NCBI GenBank assembly: GCA_963746905.1 | Contig: CAVVCY010000003.1 | Location: 310,001 to 374,000, forward strand | From: JALYNX01 sp963746905 | GTDB lineage: Bacteria > Actinomycetota > Acidimicrobiia > Spongiisociales > ZC4RG35 | Direction of reading: 5' to 3' | Length of the DNA stretch: 64,000 nucleotides | Part shown: piece by piece, positions 33,107 to 41,934 of the stretch | How positions within the stretch are numbered: position 1 is the first letter of the stretch | Layout of the letters: each line of letters begins with the position of its first letter | Notes under the pieces: model-generated | Database searches by the model: none | Told to the model about the DNA's origin: nothing | The model's input: only the letters and a program-made list of their open reading frames with translations | Position numbers and translations under genes: made by a program

Positions 33107-33703
33107 TCAGCCTGGGTGCTTGGGTCTCATTTCTGTCACGTCCCGCTCGGTATCCACGTCACGCGGCGAGCCCTCCGAAAACCAAACTTCGTTGACCCAT
33201 TCGGGGTGGGCTTGCCACAACCTGGCCGCCCCTTGGTCCCCTTCGAGCGACATCAATCGGGGCCACAACAGTCGATCGACCAGCACCGGGTTGCCCGATG
33301 TGTACCGGTATTTCGGGACGCTGACCGGCCGGTCAGATCTGGCATGAGACGCCAAGAGCTGTTCCACCACTTCGACTGGCACGGTTGGCTGGTCCCCGAT
33401 CACGATCAGGGCCTGCACACATTTGGAGAGGCGTGTCAGCGTGTCGAGACCCACCCTTATCGACGAGGCGATGCCCTCCTCCCACTCCGGGTTCTCGATG
33501 ACTCCTGCCCCTCCAAGCTCCGTCTCCTCGAGGATGCGGTCAGCCTCATGACCGACGACCACCCATACCTCCTCGACGGGGAACTCATTGGTGCGAGCCA
33601 CCACGTGTCCCAGGAGGTTGGTGTCACCCCATGGTTCGAGTTGCTTGGGACGGCCCAGACGACGTGACCCACCGGCGGCAAGGATCACAGCGGCAACAGG
33701 CAT
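33107..33703 (-). CDS. MobA-like nucleotidyltransferase (molybdenum cofactor type)
   Basis: This 198-residue GT-A fold NTP transferase is of the MocA/MobA-like family. VILAAGGSRRLGRPKQLEPWGD holds the NTP-binding loop and lysine, VIGDQPTVP the metal-binding Asp, and the family's late SGNPVLVDRLLWPRL is present. Members attach CMP or GMP to molybdopterin. Its neighbours upstream are two XdhC-type maturation proteins for molybdenum hydroxylases, which supports MocA-like CTP:molybdopterin cytidylyltransferase. TAGGTT lies 8 nt before the ATG. No molybdoenzyme structural gene is in the window. Confidence 0.85.
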   Translation of the reverse strand: MPVAAVILAAGGSRRLGRPKQLEPWGDTNLLGHVVARTNEFPVEEVWVVVGHEADRILEETELGGAGVIENPEWEEGIASSIRVGLDTLTRLSKCVQALIVIGDQPTVPVEVVEQLLASHARSDRPVSVPKYRYTSGNPVLVDRLLWPRLMSLEGDQGAARLWQAHPEWVNEVWFSEGSPRDVDTERDVTEMRPKHPG

Positions 33704-33720
33704 GGTCGATCAACCTACCG

Positions 33721-34476
33721 TCAGGCCCGCAAGGGTTGACCTGTCAAATGGGCCGGCTCGTCGTGCAGGTAGCGCACGCTGATCATCTCGGCCAGGATCG
33801 CAATCGCAGTCTCGCCGGCCGTCTGCGACCCGATGTCGATTCCTATGGGACCGTGGATGCGATCCACCTGTTCGTCGGTGAAGCCCGACTCCAGAAGGCG
33901 GCGTCGGCGGGCCGCTGTGGTCTTTGACGAGCCCATCGCCCCCAGGTACCGGGCTGGCGAAGGCAGGACGATCGGCCAGAGAGGGTCTTCGAACCGGCGA
34001 TCGTGGGTGAGGACGACGACGAAGGTTCGCTCATCGAACGAGGCAGGGTCACACACCTCACCGGGCCAGCCGACAAGCAACTCGTCGGCATCCGGGAACC
34101 GCTCCTTGGTTACGAACGCGGGCCTGGGATCGGCCACCACGGTCCTGAAACCAAGCAAACCGGCATGTTGGACCAGCTCTTGGGCGATATGGACCGCCCC
34201 GAAGACAAACAGCAGAGGTCGGGGGGAGAGCACCTCGAAGAACACCTCGGAAGCGGCGTAGCCCAGGGTGACACTCTGCTCTCGCGCCATTAGCGCAACG
34301 GCATCGTTGGTCACCGATGAAGCCATCGACGGAGGGATCGCTCCCCCGATCATGCTCCCATCGCCGTCGATGACGGCCTTGCTCCCCTGACCCTCGCCGG
34401 CGATGACTGTCACCACTGCGCCACGTTTGTCGGCTTCTGTCAGTCGAACTACGGCGTCGAGAATCGGATCGCTCAC
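33721..34476 (-). CDS. XdhC/CoxF family maturation protein, C-terminal Rossmann type
   Basis: This 251-residue protein has an N-terminal XdhC/CoxI-like region (~10-85) and a C-terminal Rossmann domain (~90-235) with LLFVFGAVHIAQELV, DPRPAFVTKERFPDADELL and AMGSSKTTAARRRRLLE. XdhC proteins bind molybdenum cofactor and insert it, sulfurated, into xanthine dehydrogenase or CO dehydrogenase-type enzymes. It starts at a GTG overlapping the stop of the small XdhC gene (GTGA). The glycine-rich motif reads GAVHIA where the family usually has GAGHVA. Confidence 0.88.
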   Translation of the reverse strand: MSDPILDAVVRLTEADKRGAVVTVIAGEGQGSKAVIDGDGSMIGGAIPPSMASSVTNDAVALMAREQSVTLGYAASEVFFEVLSPRPLLFVFGAVHIAQELVQHAGLLGFRTVVADPRPAFVTKERFPDADELLVGWPGEVCDPASFDERTFVVVLTHDRRFEDPLWPIVLPSPARYLGAMGSSKTTAARRRRLLESGFTDEQVDRIHGPIGIDIGSQTAGETAIAILAEMISVRYLHDEPAHLTGQPLRA

Positions 34477-34781
34477 CACGGCTCGATATAGACCTGAATC
34501 GTACCCCCACATGCCAGGCCGACGGCAAAAGCCTCATCGTCGGCGATGCCATATGTGACCAGCTCCGGCTCACCCGTCTCCAGCACCCCGAGGGCGCGGA
34601 CCACAACATCGTTCTCCACGCAGCCGCCTGAAACCGAGCCCTCCATCTCCCCAGAAGACGAGATCAGCATCGAGGAGCCAGGCCCGCGTGGCGCCGACCC
34701 ATACGCCTTGACCACTGTGGCCCTAGCCAGCCTCTTTCCCTGCTCGGACCAGATCCGACGAGTTTCGAGATTGTCCCGCAT
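34473..34781 (-). CDS. XdhC/CoxI family protein, short N-terminal-domain form
   Basis: This 102-residue protein consists of one XdhC_CoxI domain, with the family motifs AYGSAPRGPGSSMLISSSGEMEGSVSGGCVENDVV and GLACGGTIQVYIEP read in two blocks. The Cys-rich loops GGCVE and ACGGT are the likely cofactor contacts. It is co-translated with the longer XdhC gene and the MobA-like gene, so the three form a Mo-hydroxylase maturation unit whose client enzyme lies elsewhere. Confidence 0.86.
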   Translation of the reverse strand: MRDNLETRRIWSEQGKRLARATVVKAYGSAPRGPGSSMLISSSGEMEGSVSGGCVENDVVVRALGVLETGEPELVTYGIADDEAFAVGLACGGTIQVYIEPW

Positions 34782-34809
34782 GACCCGCGAGGCTACCGCT
34801 GCCTCCAGG

Positions 34810-35271
34810 TCAGAGCGCTGCTGACAGCGCCACTGTCATCTCCTCGAGGGTCCAGCCCAGATAGTCCATGATCTGACGCTGCTCTTCCGGGAGCTGGTCG
34901 TGATCCGCTTCGACCTCGAGGCCGAAGCGAGCTCCAAGAGCAAGCCGCCCTTCATTGAGCACCCGGAGGAATGCGTCGGCCTCCTCCGTGGTCAAGGTGA
35001 CCTTCCCCTCGCCCTCTGTGACCCGCCGGTAGACGTCCCGATCGGCGGCACGCGCAATCGAAAGCTCCTCACCCATGAAGAGCCACCACTCGTCGTTCGC
35101 TTCCGGATCATCCAGGTAGACGGGGACCTGAAGACGACGGGTCGCCGGATCGTCGCCTCTTGGCGGAATCGAAGCCAGTAGCTCGAGCACGTCGGAGAGG
35201 AACTCTCTCTCCTCTTTGGAGAGCTCGACGACGATGTTGCCTCCCTTGTAGCGGAAGCGCCCGCGACTCAT
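34810..35271 (-). CDS. DUF2017 family protein
   Basis: This 153-residue protein of the actinobacterial DUF2017 family is recognised by FRYKGGNIVVELSKEER, PVYLDDPEANDEWW and a C-terminal LGWTLEEMTVAL. It almost always follows clpS in Actinomycetota, as here, with its ATG overlapping the clpS stop by 4 bases. A link to ClpS-ClpCP proteolysis is inferred only from this synteny. An earlier in-frame ATG six codons upstream would lie within clpS and is less likely. Confidence 0.87.
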   Translation of the reverse strand: MSRGRFRYKGGNIVVELSKEEREFLSDVLELLASIPPRGDDPATRRLQVPVYLDDPEANDEWWLFMGEELSIARAADRDVYRRVTEGEGKVTLTTEEADAFLRVLNEGRLALGARFGLEVEADHDQLPEEQRQIMDYLGWTLEEMTVALSAAL

Positions 35272-35552
35272 TGCTCCATGGTCGCCCACAACCCGTGCCC
35301 ATGAAGGCGAAAGCAGTCGATCTCGGCCTTCTCCCGGGGACCATCAGACACCCGGGAGCGGCCCTCGAAATGGACCTCCAACATCAATTTGGTCGCCTTC
35401 TCCACGTCATACCCGAACAGCTTGCGGAAGACATAGACAACGTAGGCCATCGTGTTCACAGGGTCGTTCCAGACGATGACCTGCCAGGGCCGATCGACAT
35501 CGGTCGCCTGACCGGTTTCTGGCGTGATGACAGGGCTGGGGCGGGTCGTCAC
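35268..35552 (-). CDS. clpS: ATP-dependent Clp protease adaptor ClpS
   Basis: This 94-residue N-end-rule adaptor delivers substrates with bulky N-terminal residues to the Clp unfoldase. Conserved core: PWQVIVWNDPVNTMAYVV, with the ND pair that binds the substrate amino group, then VFRKLFGYDVEKATKLML and HFEGRSRV. The ~20-residue disordered N-terminal extension needed for engagement is present. It heads the clpS-DUF2017 unit. Confidence 0.95.
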   Translation of the reverse strand: MTTRPSPVITPETGQATDVDRPWQVIVWNDPVNTMAYVVYVFRKLFGYDVEKATKLMLEVHFEGRSRVSDGPREKAEIDCFRLHGHGLWATMEQ

Positions 35553-35570
35553 GACCCAATCGTACGCCGG

Positions 35571-36128
35571 TCAGGATCCGTCCAACCCGGGGAGACCTCC
35601 GAGTACCGCTGCCCGGCAAGCGGCCGACGCGGTGGCCAGCTCGGGGTCCCCGTAGGGGATCTCCGCCACCGCGAACGGGGCGCCGACTCCTGCGAACCCG
35701 GGCACCGGGTCTGGAAAGTCCTCGACCCCGTTGGCTCGCATGCACTTGCTGAATTCCACCAACTCGTCGTTGACCTCGCGACGCAACTGCTCGTCGTCAC
35801 CGAGGTCCAGCGCCCCGGTGTTGAGACTCGCTGAGCAGACCGCAAGGGCATCGGCAACTTCAGGGTCGCCGAAATCGACACTCAGAATCACCAGGTCGAG
35901 ACGGGGACGGCCGGTCGCGTCGAGAGGCACCTCCTCGATGTCCACATCATGCTCAGCGAGACACGACCTGAACTCCTCAAGGGCGACTCCGGTGATCGTT
36001 GTAGTCGAAGTGGTAGTCGGCGTCGTGGTCGACGTCGACTGGAAGTTGGTGCCAGTAGGTCCCCCTATTTCAGGGCTGCATGCGGCGAGCAGCGCAAGCA
36101 CAGCGAGCAGTGGGGCAAGGCGTCGAAT
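35571..36128 (-). CDS. Cys-containing lipoprotein, possible AUU start
   Basis: This is an exported lipoprotein with lipobox ALLAAC, a Thr-rich spacer and two similar halves: FRSCLAEHDVDI ending AVCSA, and FSKCMRANGVEDFPDP ending AACRA. Each half offers two cysteines, so two disulfides are likely. The KCMRxNGVxxFPDP motif is common in actinobacterial lipoproteins of unknown role. The first conventional start, GTG at 36101, leaves no basic n-region. An ATT at 36128, 7 nt after GGAG, adds IRRLAPLLAV and makes a normal signal peptide, so I extend to it. The alternative is that sequence error hides a better start. Confidence 0.65.
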   Translation of the reverse strand: MRRLAPLLAVLALLAACSPEIGGPTGTNFQSTSTTTPTTTSTTTITGVALEEFRSCLAEHDVDIEEVPLDATGRPRLDLVILSVDFGDPEVADALAVCSASLNTGALDLGDDEQLRREVNDELVEFSKCMRANGVEDFPDPVPGFAGVGAPFAVAEIPYGDPELATASAACRAAVLGGLPGLDGS

Positions 36129-36142
36129 GAGATGGCTCCGGG

Positions 36143-38320
36143 CTAGGGCCCAACCCCGTCGGCGAGGATCATCGCCAGGTCCCTCACCCGGACGTCGTCA
36201 CGGCCCAGCTCCTTGATCCCGTCATCGAGCATGACGTAACAAAACGGGCAGGCCACTGCGATCTCGTCGGCGTCGGTGGCAAGAGCCTCCTCCGCCCTCT
36301 CGATGTTGACCTTCTTCCCGGTCTGCTCCTCCATCCAGAAACGGGCTCCGCCCGCGCCGCAGCACAATGCCCGGGTTCCGTGACGGGGCATCTCGACCAA
36401 TTCGATGTCGCCGGAGGCTCCGATGACGTTCCTCGGCGCCAGATAGATGTCGTTGTGCCTCCCCAAATAGCAGGGATCGTGATAGGCGATCTTCTTCGGC
36501 TGACCGTCAGCCTTGAGCGGGACGGTGATCCGGCCCTGGCCCAGGAGCTCGGCGAGAAGCTGGCTGTGGTGCACCACCTCATAATGCCCCCCAAACTGCG
36601 GATACTCGTTCGAGATCGTGTTGAAGCAATGGGCGCACTGGGTGATCACCTTCTTCACGCCGATCTCATCGAAGTTGGCGATGTTCTGCAAAGCCAGCTG
36701 TTGGAACACGAACTCGTTGCCGGCACGACGAGCAGGGTCGCCATTGCACAGCTCGGCGCGGCCGAGGATGGCGAAATCGATCCCCGCCTTGTTGAGCAGC
36801 CGGGCAAGAGCCACTGAGACCGCCGTGTTCCGGTCGTCGAATGACCCGGCGCATCCGACGAACCAGAGGTAATCGGCGGTCGTCTTCCCGTTCTCCCCGA
36901 ACACCGGCACCTCGAAGTCGAGCTCCTCGGTCCAAGCTGCCCGATTCTGCTGGCTCATGCCCCACGGGTTGGACTGGTTCTCCATGGCGACGAACGCCTT
37001 GCCCAATTCACTTGGGAAATCGGAATCCATCAGGGTCAGATAGCGGCGCATGTCCAGGATTCGATCGACGATTTCGATGTTCACCGGGCATATCTCGTCG
37101 CACGCCCGGCAGGTGGTACAGGCAAACACCTCCTCAGGTCGAACTCGCTCGAAGAGCGAGGGCTCGCCGTCGAGCACGAAGATCGAAGAGCCGGCAGGGC
37201 TGACTCCGGCGGCCGCAGCCGCAACCTCTCCCGTCTTGAGGACGATCTCCCTTGGATCGAGGGGCTTACCGGTGATGTTCGCCGGGCAGACCGAGGTACA
37301 TCTGCCACAGATGGTGCAGGCATCGGTGTCGAAGATCTGCTTCCAGGTGAGGTCGGCCGCGAGCGAAACGCCGATCGTGTCGAGATCCTCGGCCTCCAGG
37401 AGATTGGGCATCTCCCTCATCGCCCCCTTGGGCCGGGGTCGCGCAGACAGGAAGAGGTTGGCGGGAGAGGTCACCATGTGTCGGAGCTTGGTAACCGGGA
37501 GAATCACGAGGAAGGCGACGAAGCAGACCACATGGCCGATCCACAACGCCTGATGGAGGCCTCCCGCGCTGGCGGTCGGGATCAATGCCGAAAGCGGATA
37601 CCCGACGAACGACCACACCTCGAAGTCGGGTCGTCCCACCAGTGAGATCCGGGCTGCTTCGGTAATCAGGCCGCTGACACCCAGTAAGACCAAGAGCCCC
37701 AGGATCACTGCGTCTTCCGGCTTGGTCTTGGTTCGGAGACGAGGGCTGCGCAGCAGGTAACGGTTGGCGATCGCCAGAGCCAGTCCGCCGAGATATGCCA
37801 GAGCCGCCAGATCGAGGATCGCCGAGTAACCCTGATAGACCACCCCATGGAGAAACTTGAGATTGGCAGGGAGGAGGTGGTCGATCTCGAGGGTGACCGT
37901 CCCCAGGAAGAGGACGATGAATCCGTAGTAGATCAGCGAATGCATCACCCCCGCCCGCGGGTCACGCATCAGGGTCTTCATCCGGAGACCGGCGTCCAGA
38001 TCCTTGAAACGACGCCCCCACAGACCCACCCGTGACTCAGGCCGGCCCTGTTGCCAGGAGGTCGCCCGGCGGGCGAGGAGATGGGCCGAAACCCAGATGA
38101 ATACGGAGACGGTCACATAGAAGACGAATTGGACCGCATCCGGGATATTGCCGAACACCGCCCGCCCGACATCGACCTCAGGCTCCTCAGGAATAGTGCC
38201 GAGGAGGCCCAACGCCAGCGTGGCCAGAGCGCCGACCACCCCAAGGCCTTCGATCACATAGGAAATGGGCGGGCGCTTGGAGGTCGTGGCCTCGTCCTGA
38301 CGCTCCTGGGTGAGGGCCAT
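36143..38320 (-). CDS. etfD: Membrane Fe-S oxidoreductase, EtfD/heterodisulfide reductase-like
   Basis: This 725-residue fusion has a NarI/DHP-like cytochrome b membrane domain (~20-290, about six helices with several His), a ferredoxin domain with two [4Fe-4S] motifs (CTICGRCTSVCP and CTTCRACDEICP), and two C-terminal CCG domains (CAHCFN, CCGAGGARFWMEE). This plan matches mycobacterial EtfD (Rv0338c), the membrane acceptor that passes electrons from acyl-CoA dehydrogenases and ETF to the respiratory chain. Fatty-acid genes occur at 44-55 kb, which fits. The first CCG copy has CAGSFDD in place of a double-Cys motif. TAGACT lies 7 nt before the chosen ATG. Confidence 0.85.
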   Translation of the reverse strand: MALTQERQDEATTSKRPPISYVIEGLGVVGALATLALGLLGTIPEEPEVDVGRAVFGNIPDAVQFVFYVTVSVFIWVSAHLLARRATSWQQGRPESRVGLWGRRFKDLDAGLRMKTLMRDPRAGVMHSLIYYGFIVLFLGTVTLEIDHLLPANLKFLHGVVYQGYSAILDLAALAYLGGLALAIANRYLLRSPRLRTKTKPEDAVILGLLVLLGVSGLITEAARISLVGRPDFEVWSFVGYPLSALIPTASAGGLHQALWIGHVVCFVAFLVILPVTKLRHMVTSPANLFLSARPRPKGAMREMPNLLEAEDLDTIGVSLAADLTWKQIFDTDACTICGRCTSVCPANITGKPLDPREIVLKTGEVAAAAAGVSPAGSSIFVLDGEPSLFERVRPEEVFACTTCRACDEICPVNIEIVDRILDMRRYLTLMDSDFPSELGKAFVAMENQSNPWGMSQQNRAAWTEELDFEVPVFGENGKTTADYLWFVGCAGSFDDRNTAVSVALARLLNKAGIDFAILGRAELCNGDPARRAGNEFVFQQLALQNIANFDEIGVKKVITQCAHCFNTISNEYPQFGGHYEVVHHSQLLAELLGQGRITVPLKADGQPKKIAYHDPCYLGRHNDIYLAPRNVIGASGDIELVEMPRHGTRALCCGAGGARFWMEEQTGKKVNIERAEEALATDADEIAVACPFCYVMLDDGIKELGRDDVRVRDLAMILADGVGP

Positions 38321-38375
38321 GGCGGCGAGTCTAGAAGTGCCCGCCCCTGTGCCCGGTGTCCCCCAACCGGACCGA

Positions 38376-39188
38376 TCAGGCCTTGCCCCCGAGTTCGGTC
38401 GAGCGCCTCGCTGCGGCGGCGACGGCATCCTCCACCAGGGCGCGGAACCCCCGTTCCTCGAGGACGTGCATGGCAGCCGCGGTGGTGCCGCCGGGCGAGG
38501 TGACCTGGGAACGAAGCTCGGCAGGCGTCTTCCCGGTGTTGGTCAGCAGATGACCGGCACCCCGGATCGTCTGGTGGACGAAGTTCTCTGCGATGTCCCT
38601 CGGGAGCCCCTCCCTCACCGCGGCTTCGGTCAGTGCCTCGGCGAGGAGGAAAACGTAGGCGGGACCGGTGCCCGAGACCGCCGTCACCGCGTCGAGAAGG
38701 CTCTCATCCATGATCCGAATCGATCCGACCGCGCCCAGGATCTCACCAGCCAGTTCGAGATGATCCGATCCGGCATTGGCGCCGGCCGCGATCCCGGTGA
38801 CACCCTCGCCGACCAGGGCCGGAGTGTTCGGCATTGCCCTCACTACCGGAATGGCCCCGAGCCGCGACTCATAGGTCCCCGTGGTGACTCCAGCGGCGAG
38901 GGAGAGCACCATCTGCTCTGGACCGACGTGACCTGAAAGATGATCGAGAAGGGCGGGGACGTCCCGAGGCTTGACAGCAACCACCACGACGTCGCGGTCG
39001 CGGATGGCCTCGATTGGATCTGGCGACACCGATGCGCCAGACACCTCGGACAGGCTTTGGGCCCGATCGGGGCGCCGTACACAGAGCGAGACGTCGGCGG
39101 GCTCCCACCCGGCGCGGAACAAACCGGACATCAGGGCCTCGCCCATTGCCCCGACCCCAATGATCGCTACTGATGTGCGCCCGGACAT
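38376..39188 (-). CDS. proC: Pyrroline-5-carboxylate reductase
   Basis: This 270-residue NAD(P)H-dependent ProC does the last step of proline synthesis. The N-terminal Rossmann motif is IIGVGAMGEALMSGL, the middle holds AVKPRDVP and RAMPNTPALVGEGVTG, and the C-terminal dimer domain holds AVSGTGPAYVFLLAEALTEAA and QVTSPGGTTAAAMHVLE. Length and motifs are complete. TATACT (39195-39200) is 6 nt before the ATG; the longer upstream frame is rejected because it lacks family sequence. Confidence 0.95.
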   Translation of the reverse strand: MSGRTSVAIIGVGAMGEALMSGLFRAGWEPADVSLCVRRPDRAQSLSEVSGASVSPDPIEAIRDRDVVVVAVKPRDVPALLDHLSGHVGPEQMVLSLAAGVTTGTYESRLGAIPVVRAMPNTPALVGEGVTGIAAGANAGSDHLELAGEILGAVGSIRIMDESLLDAVTAVSGTGPAYVFLLAEALTEAAVREGLPRDIAENFVHQTIRGAGHLLTNTGKTPAELRSQVTSPGGTTAAAMHVLEERGFRALVEDAVAAAARRSTELGGKA

Positions 39189-39216
39189 CGGGCGAGTATA
39201 TGGAGAGGGTGGTTGG

Positions 39217-41856
39217 TCAGCCTCGTTGACGCGGCGACCGCGCAACGGAAGTGTCACGACGTCGGACACGCCCGGTTATGACCAGTCCCAAGACACAGAG
39301 CATCGCTGCCAGGATCGCGAGTTGGCCCGAGGCGAACCCGGTGAAAGGCAGGTCGCCAACAAAGACACTGGCAATCGAAGAGTTGTTGCTGGGATCGAGG
39401 TCGCCCGATCCGAGAAGCTGGAGGGCCGCCGAGTTGGCGACGGCCGAGCCGTTTACCGCTGCCGCGGTCGAAGAAACCAGAATCGATGTGGAGGCGCCTG
39501 CAGGAAGGCCTTCGATCCTTGTACACGTTGCTCCAGTGCCGAGCATTACACAGGTCCAACCGGAACCCGTGGCCGAATCGAGTTCGAGGCCGAGACCTGG
39601 ACTATCCACAAGCGTTATCGGACCAGGTGCCATTCCAGGTCCGTCGTTGGTGACTGTGACTATCCATTGGATTGCGGAGCCGTCCGGGTCGGTCAACGCA
39701 CCGGTTTTTGTCACGTGGAGGTCGTACAGGTTCGGCACGGTCACTGTGGTTGGGCCAGAGTTGTTCGTCGGATCCCCGTCGCCATCGGGATCGGGCTCGA
39801 TGCCGTCAATCGAGTTGTCTGCGACGTCAACGCCACCTGGGGAGGTTCCGACCACGCCTGCGATGTTGTCGACCCTTGCTTCCATGGACGCAGTTATCGA
39901 GAACGAGGCGAGGACCTGCTTTACCTGACCAGGAGCCAGGCTCTGGCCCGGGGCGAGGAGATTCGAACTGGCAGATCCGTCCCACAGGTCCGACCCGATC
40001 AGCGTCCCGTCCGTTGTCGCAAAGGACCTGGGAGACAACCCGGCGAAGATCGTGAGCACGTCATCGGTCACGGCCAAATCGGCCAGCGTGACGTTCCCGA
40101 AGTTCTGGACCGTGTATCGGAAAGTGATTCCGATCGTGCCGTCAGGATTGACGACCGCCCGCTCGAGGTGCTTCGCGATCCCTATCAGAGGTCGGACTGT
40201 GAGGTCCAATGTCTCCGCGCCGGAGGATGTCACGTCGTCGCCAATGTCCCCCGGATCTGCATCAGGCGGATTTCCCGTTGCCGTGACAGTGTTGGTCAGC
40301 GAGCCGGCGTTAATGACGATTTGGTCCAAAGTGACCGAAGCGGTGCAACTCATGGTCCCACCCGGAGTAAGCACGTCGGTCGGACAGGTGACCGGGGCTG
40401 CCAACGGGTCGGTGACAGCCACAGGGTCGAGGGTGACATTGCCGGTGTTGGTCACAGTGATGATGTAGTTCGCCACGTCCCCTGCGTCCGCTCGGCCGAT
40501 CGGGCCGACGACGGAGTCATCGATGGTGCCCACTTTGGCCACGCTGATGCCGGGTTCTGCGTCCAACACAACATTTGCGCTAGCCCCGTCTGAGACAACC
40601 GCGGCGCCGAAACTGCCGTCCACACTCGCCGTGTTGGACACAGAACCAGCATCGATGTCTCCCTGAGAGAGCACCAGCGTCGCGGTGCAGACCATGACCT
40701 CGTCCGAGGCGAGCGCGGTCCCCGGACATGTGACCGAGCCCGCGGTATCGTCGATGACTGCGACAGAATCAAGCGTCACGTTGCCGGTATTGGTGACCAT
40801 CAACGTGTAGTCGATGGCGTCGCCGGCGTCCACGCGGCCCGAGGGCGCAACCAGGGAGTCGTTCAGAGCGGCCGATTTGTCGAGAGTGATCGCCGGCTCC
40901 GCAGTAATGGGTTCCGTCAGCGAGTCGGTGTCACTCACCCCAATACCTGCTGCGTCCTGCGCAGTCGCAGTGGCGACGCTTGTCACCGCGCCGCTGTCAA
41001 CTTCCGCCGCCGTGAGCACATAGGTGCCAGTGCAGATCGTCGATTCATCCGGCATCAGCGTGGTCAGCGGACAGGCTGTCAGGAACCCGGGCGAGTCGCC
41101 TATACCCAGGTTCTCGACCGTTGCTGTGCCCAGGTTCTCCACCAGGTACTCAAAGGCGGCGGTGTCACCGGGGTTGGTGTGTCCTGAGAAGTCGATATCG
41201 GCGAAGCCGGCAAACGTCGTGGTTACCGAAATGTCGCACTCGAGTTCTAATTCGATCCCGTCGAGGAAGTTCCCAATAGAACCGGGATTCTGCGATGCGA
41301 ACGAGATCTGGGTAGTGGTTTGCCCCGTGGGGACCACGTAGGTACCCGAATAGGTGCTCCATAAGCCGATGGGGCTGGCCATGATCTGGACAACAGTCGG
41401 TGATCCCGGAGGGCCAAACCGGACGTGTGCCGTGTCAGTGCCATTTCGCCCTCGATGCGCAACAACCCAATCGATCGAATCGCCGCCGAGCGTTGCGAAA
41501 TCCTGGCTGAGGGTGCTCTGTAGGTTCGCATTCATTTCGGCGTGCTGACCGCCGGTATAGGAAGGGACAGTCAAGAACGTCGATTCCCAAAGCTCTATCT
41601 GATTGTCGCTTGCGGATGTATCCCAACCCGGAACCAATGCTTCGTTGAACAGGGCCCAGTTGGGGAAAGGACCCATCGGATTGCTTCGAACCAGCGGCGT
41701 CTCGAATCCGAGGTTGACCCCGCGGGAGCAATCGACCGGTGCTGCTTGTGCAGGCTGTTGCGGGATCACCAAAAGACCGGCCGCCAGAGTCGCCGTCAAG
41801 GCTATTGCAAGCGCACGCCTGAGCCTGTTTGCCGATGTTCGCAATTGCCTGCCCAC
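39217..41856 (-). CDS. Surface protein with DUF11/DUF7507-type repeats and LPFTG sorting signal
   Basis: This 879-residue cell-wall protein has a signal peptide with Arg-rich start (LAIALTATLAAGLLVIPQQPAQA) and an N-terminal lectin-like or choice-of-anchor domain (~40-205, NLGFETP to DGIELELEC). Several ~110-residue Ig-like repeats follow, with the signature YTLMVTNTGNVTLDSVAV and YIITVTNTGNVTLDPVAV, and a last DUF11-like repeat (IQWIVTVTNDGPGMA). LPFTG at 836-840, a hydrophobic helix and RVRRR close it, so a sortase should link it to peptidoglycan. Its GC content and codon use look slightly lower than neighbours. It stands alone between proC and udk. Confidence 0.9.
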   Translation of the reverse strand: MGRQLRTSANRLRRALAIALTATLAAGLLVIPQQPAQAAPVDCSRGVNLGFETPLVRSNPMGPFPNWALFNEALVPGWDTSASDNQIELWESTFLTVPSYTGGQHAEMNANLQSTLSQDFATLGGDSIDWVVAHRGRNGTDTAHVRFGPPGSPTVVQIMASPIGLWSTYSGTYVVPTGQTTTQISFASQNPGSIGNFLDGIELELECDISVTTTFAGFADIDFSGHTNPGDTAAFEYLVENLGTATVENLGIGDSPGFLTACPLTTLMPDESTICTGTYVLTAAEVDSGAVTSVATATAQDAAGIGVSDTDSLTEPITAEPAITLDKSAALNDSLVAPSGRVDAGDAIDYTLMVTNTGNVTLDSVAVIDDTAGSVTCPGTALASDEVMVCTATLVLSQGDIDAGSVSNTASVDGSFGAAVVSDGASANVVLDAEPGISVAKVGTIDDSVVGPIGRADAGDVANYIITVTNTGNVTLDPVAVTDPLAAPVTCPTDVLTPGGTMSCTASVTLDQIVINAGSLTNTVTATGNPPDADPGDIGDDVTSSGAETLDLTVRPLIGIAKHLERAVVNPDGTIGITFRYTVQNFGNVTLADLAVTDDVLTIFAGLSPRSFATTDGTLIGSDLWDGSASSNLLAPGQSLAPGQVKQVLASFSITASMEARVDNIAGVVGTSPGGVDVADNSIDGIEPDPDGDGDPTNNSGPTTVTVPNLYDLHVTKTGALTDPDGSAIQWIVTVTNDGPGMAPGPITLVDSPGLGLELDSATGSGWTCVMLGTGATCTRIEGLPAGASTSILVSSTAAAVNGSAVANSAALQLLGSGDLDPSNNSSIASVFVGDLPFTGFASGQLAILAAMLCVLGLVITGRVRRRDTSVARSPRQRG

Positions 41857-41934
41857 GTCGCGGAATCCCGCTGGACGGGAGGGTAGACATGCGCCGCCCT
41901 AGATCTTGGTCTTGAATTTCGGCTCGCTGGAGCC

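Noticed and set aside
38971..40593. Open frame of 540 codons on the plus strand across proC and the LPFTG gene
   Set aside because: Antisense to two clear genes and composed of Arg/Gly/Asp-rich shadow sequence.
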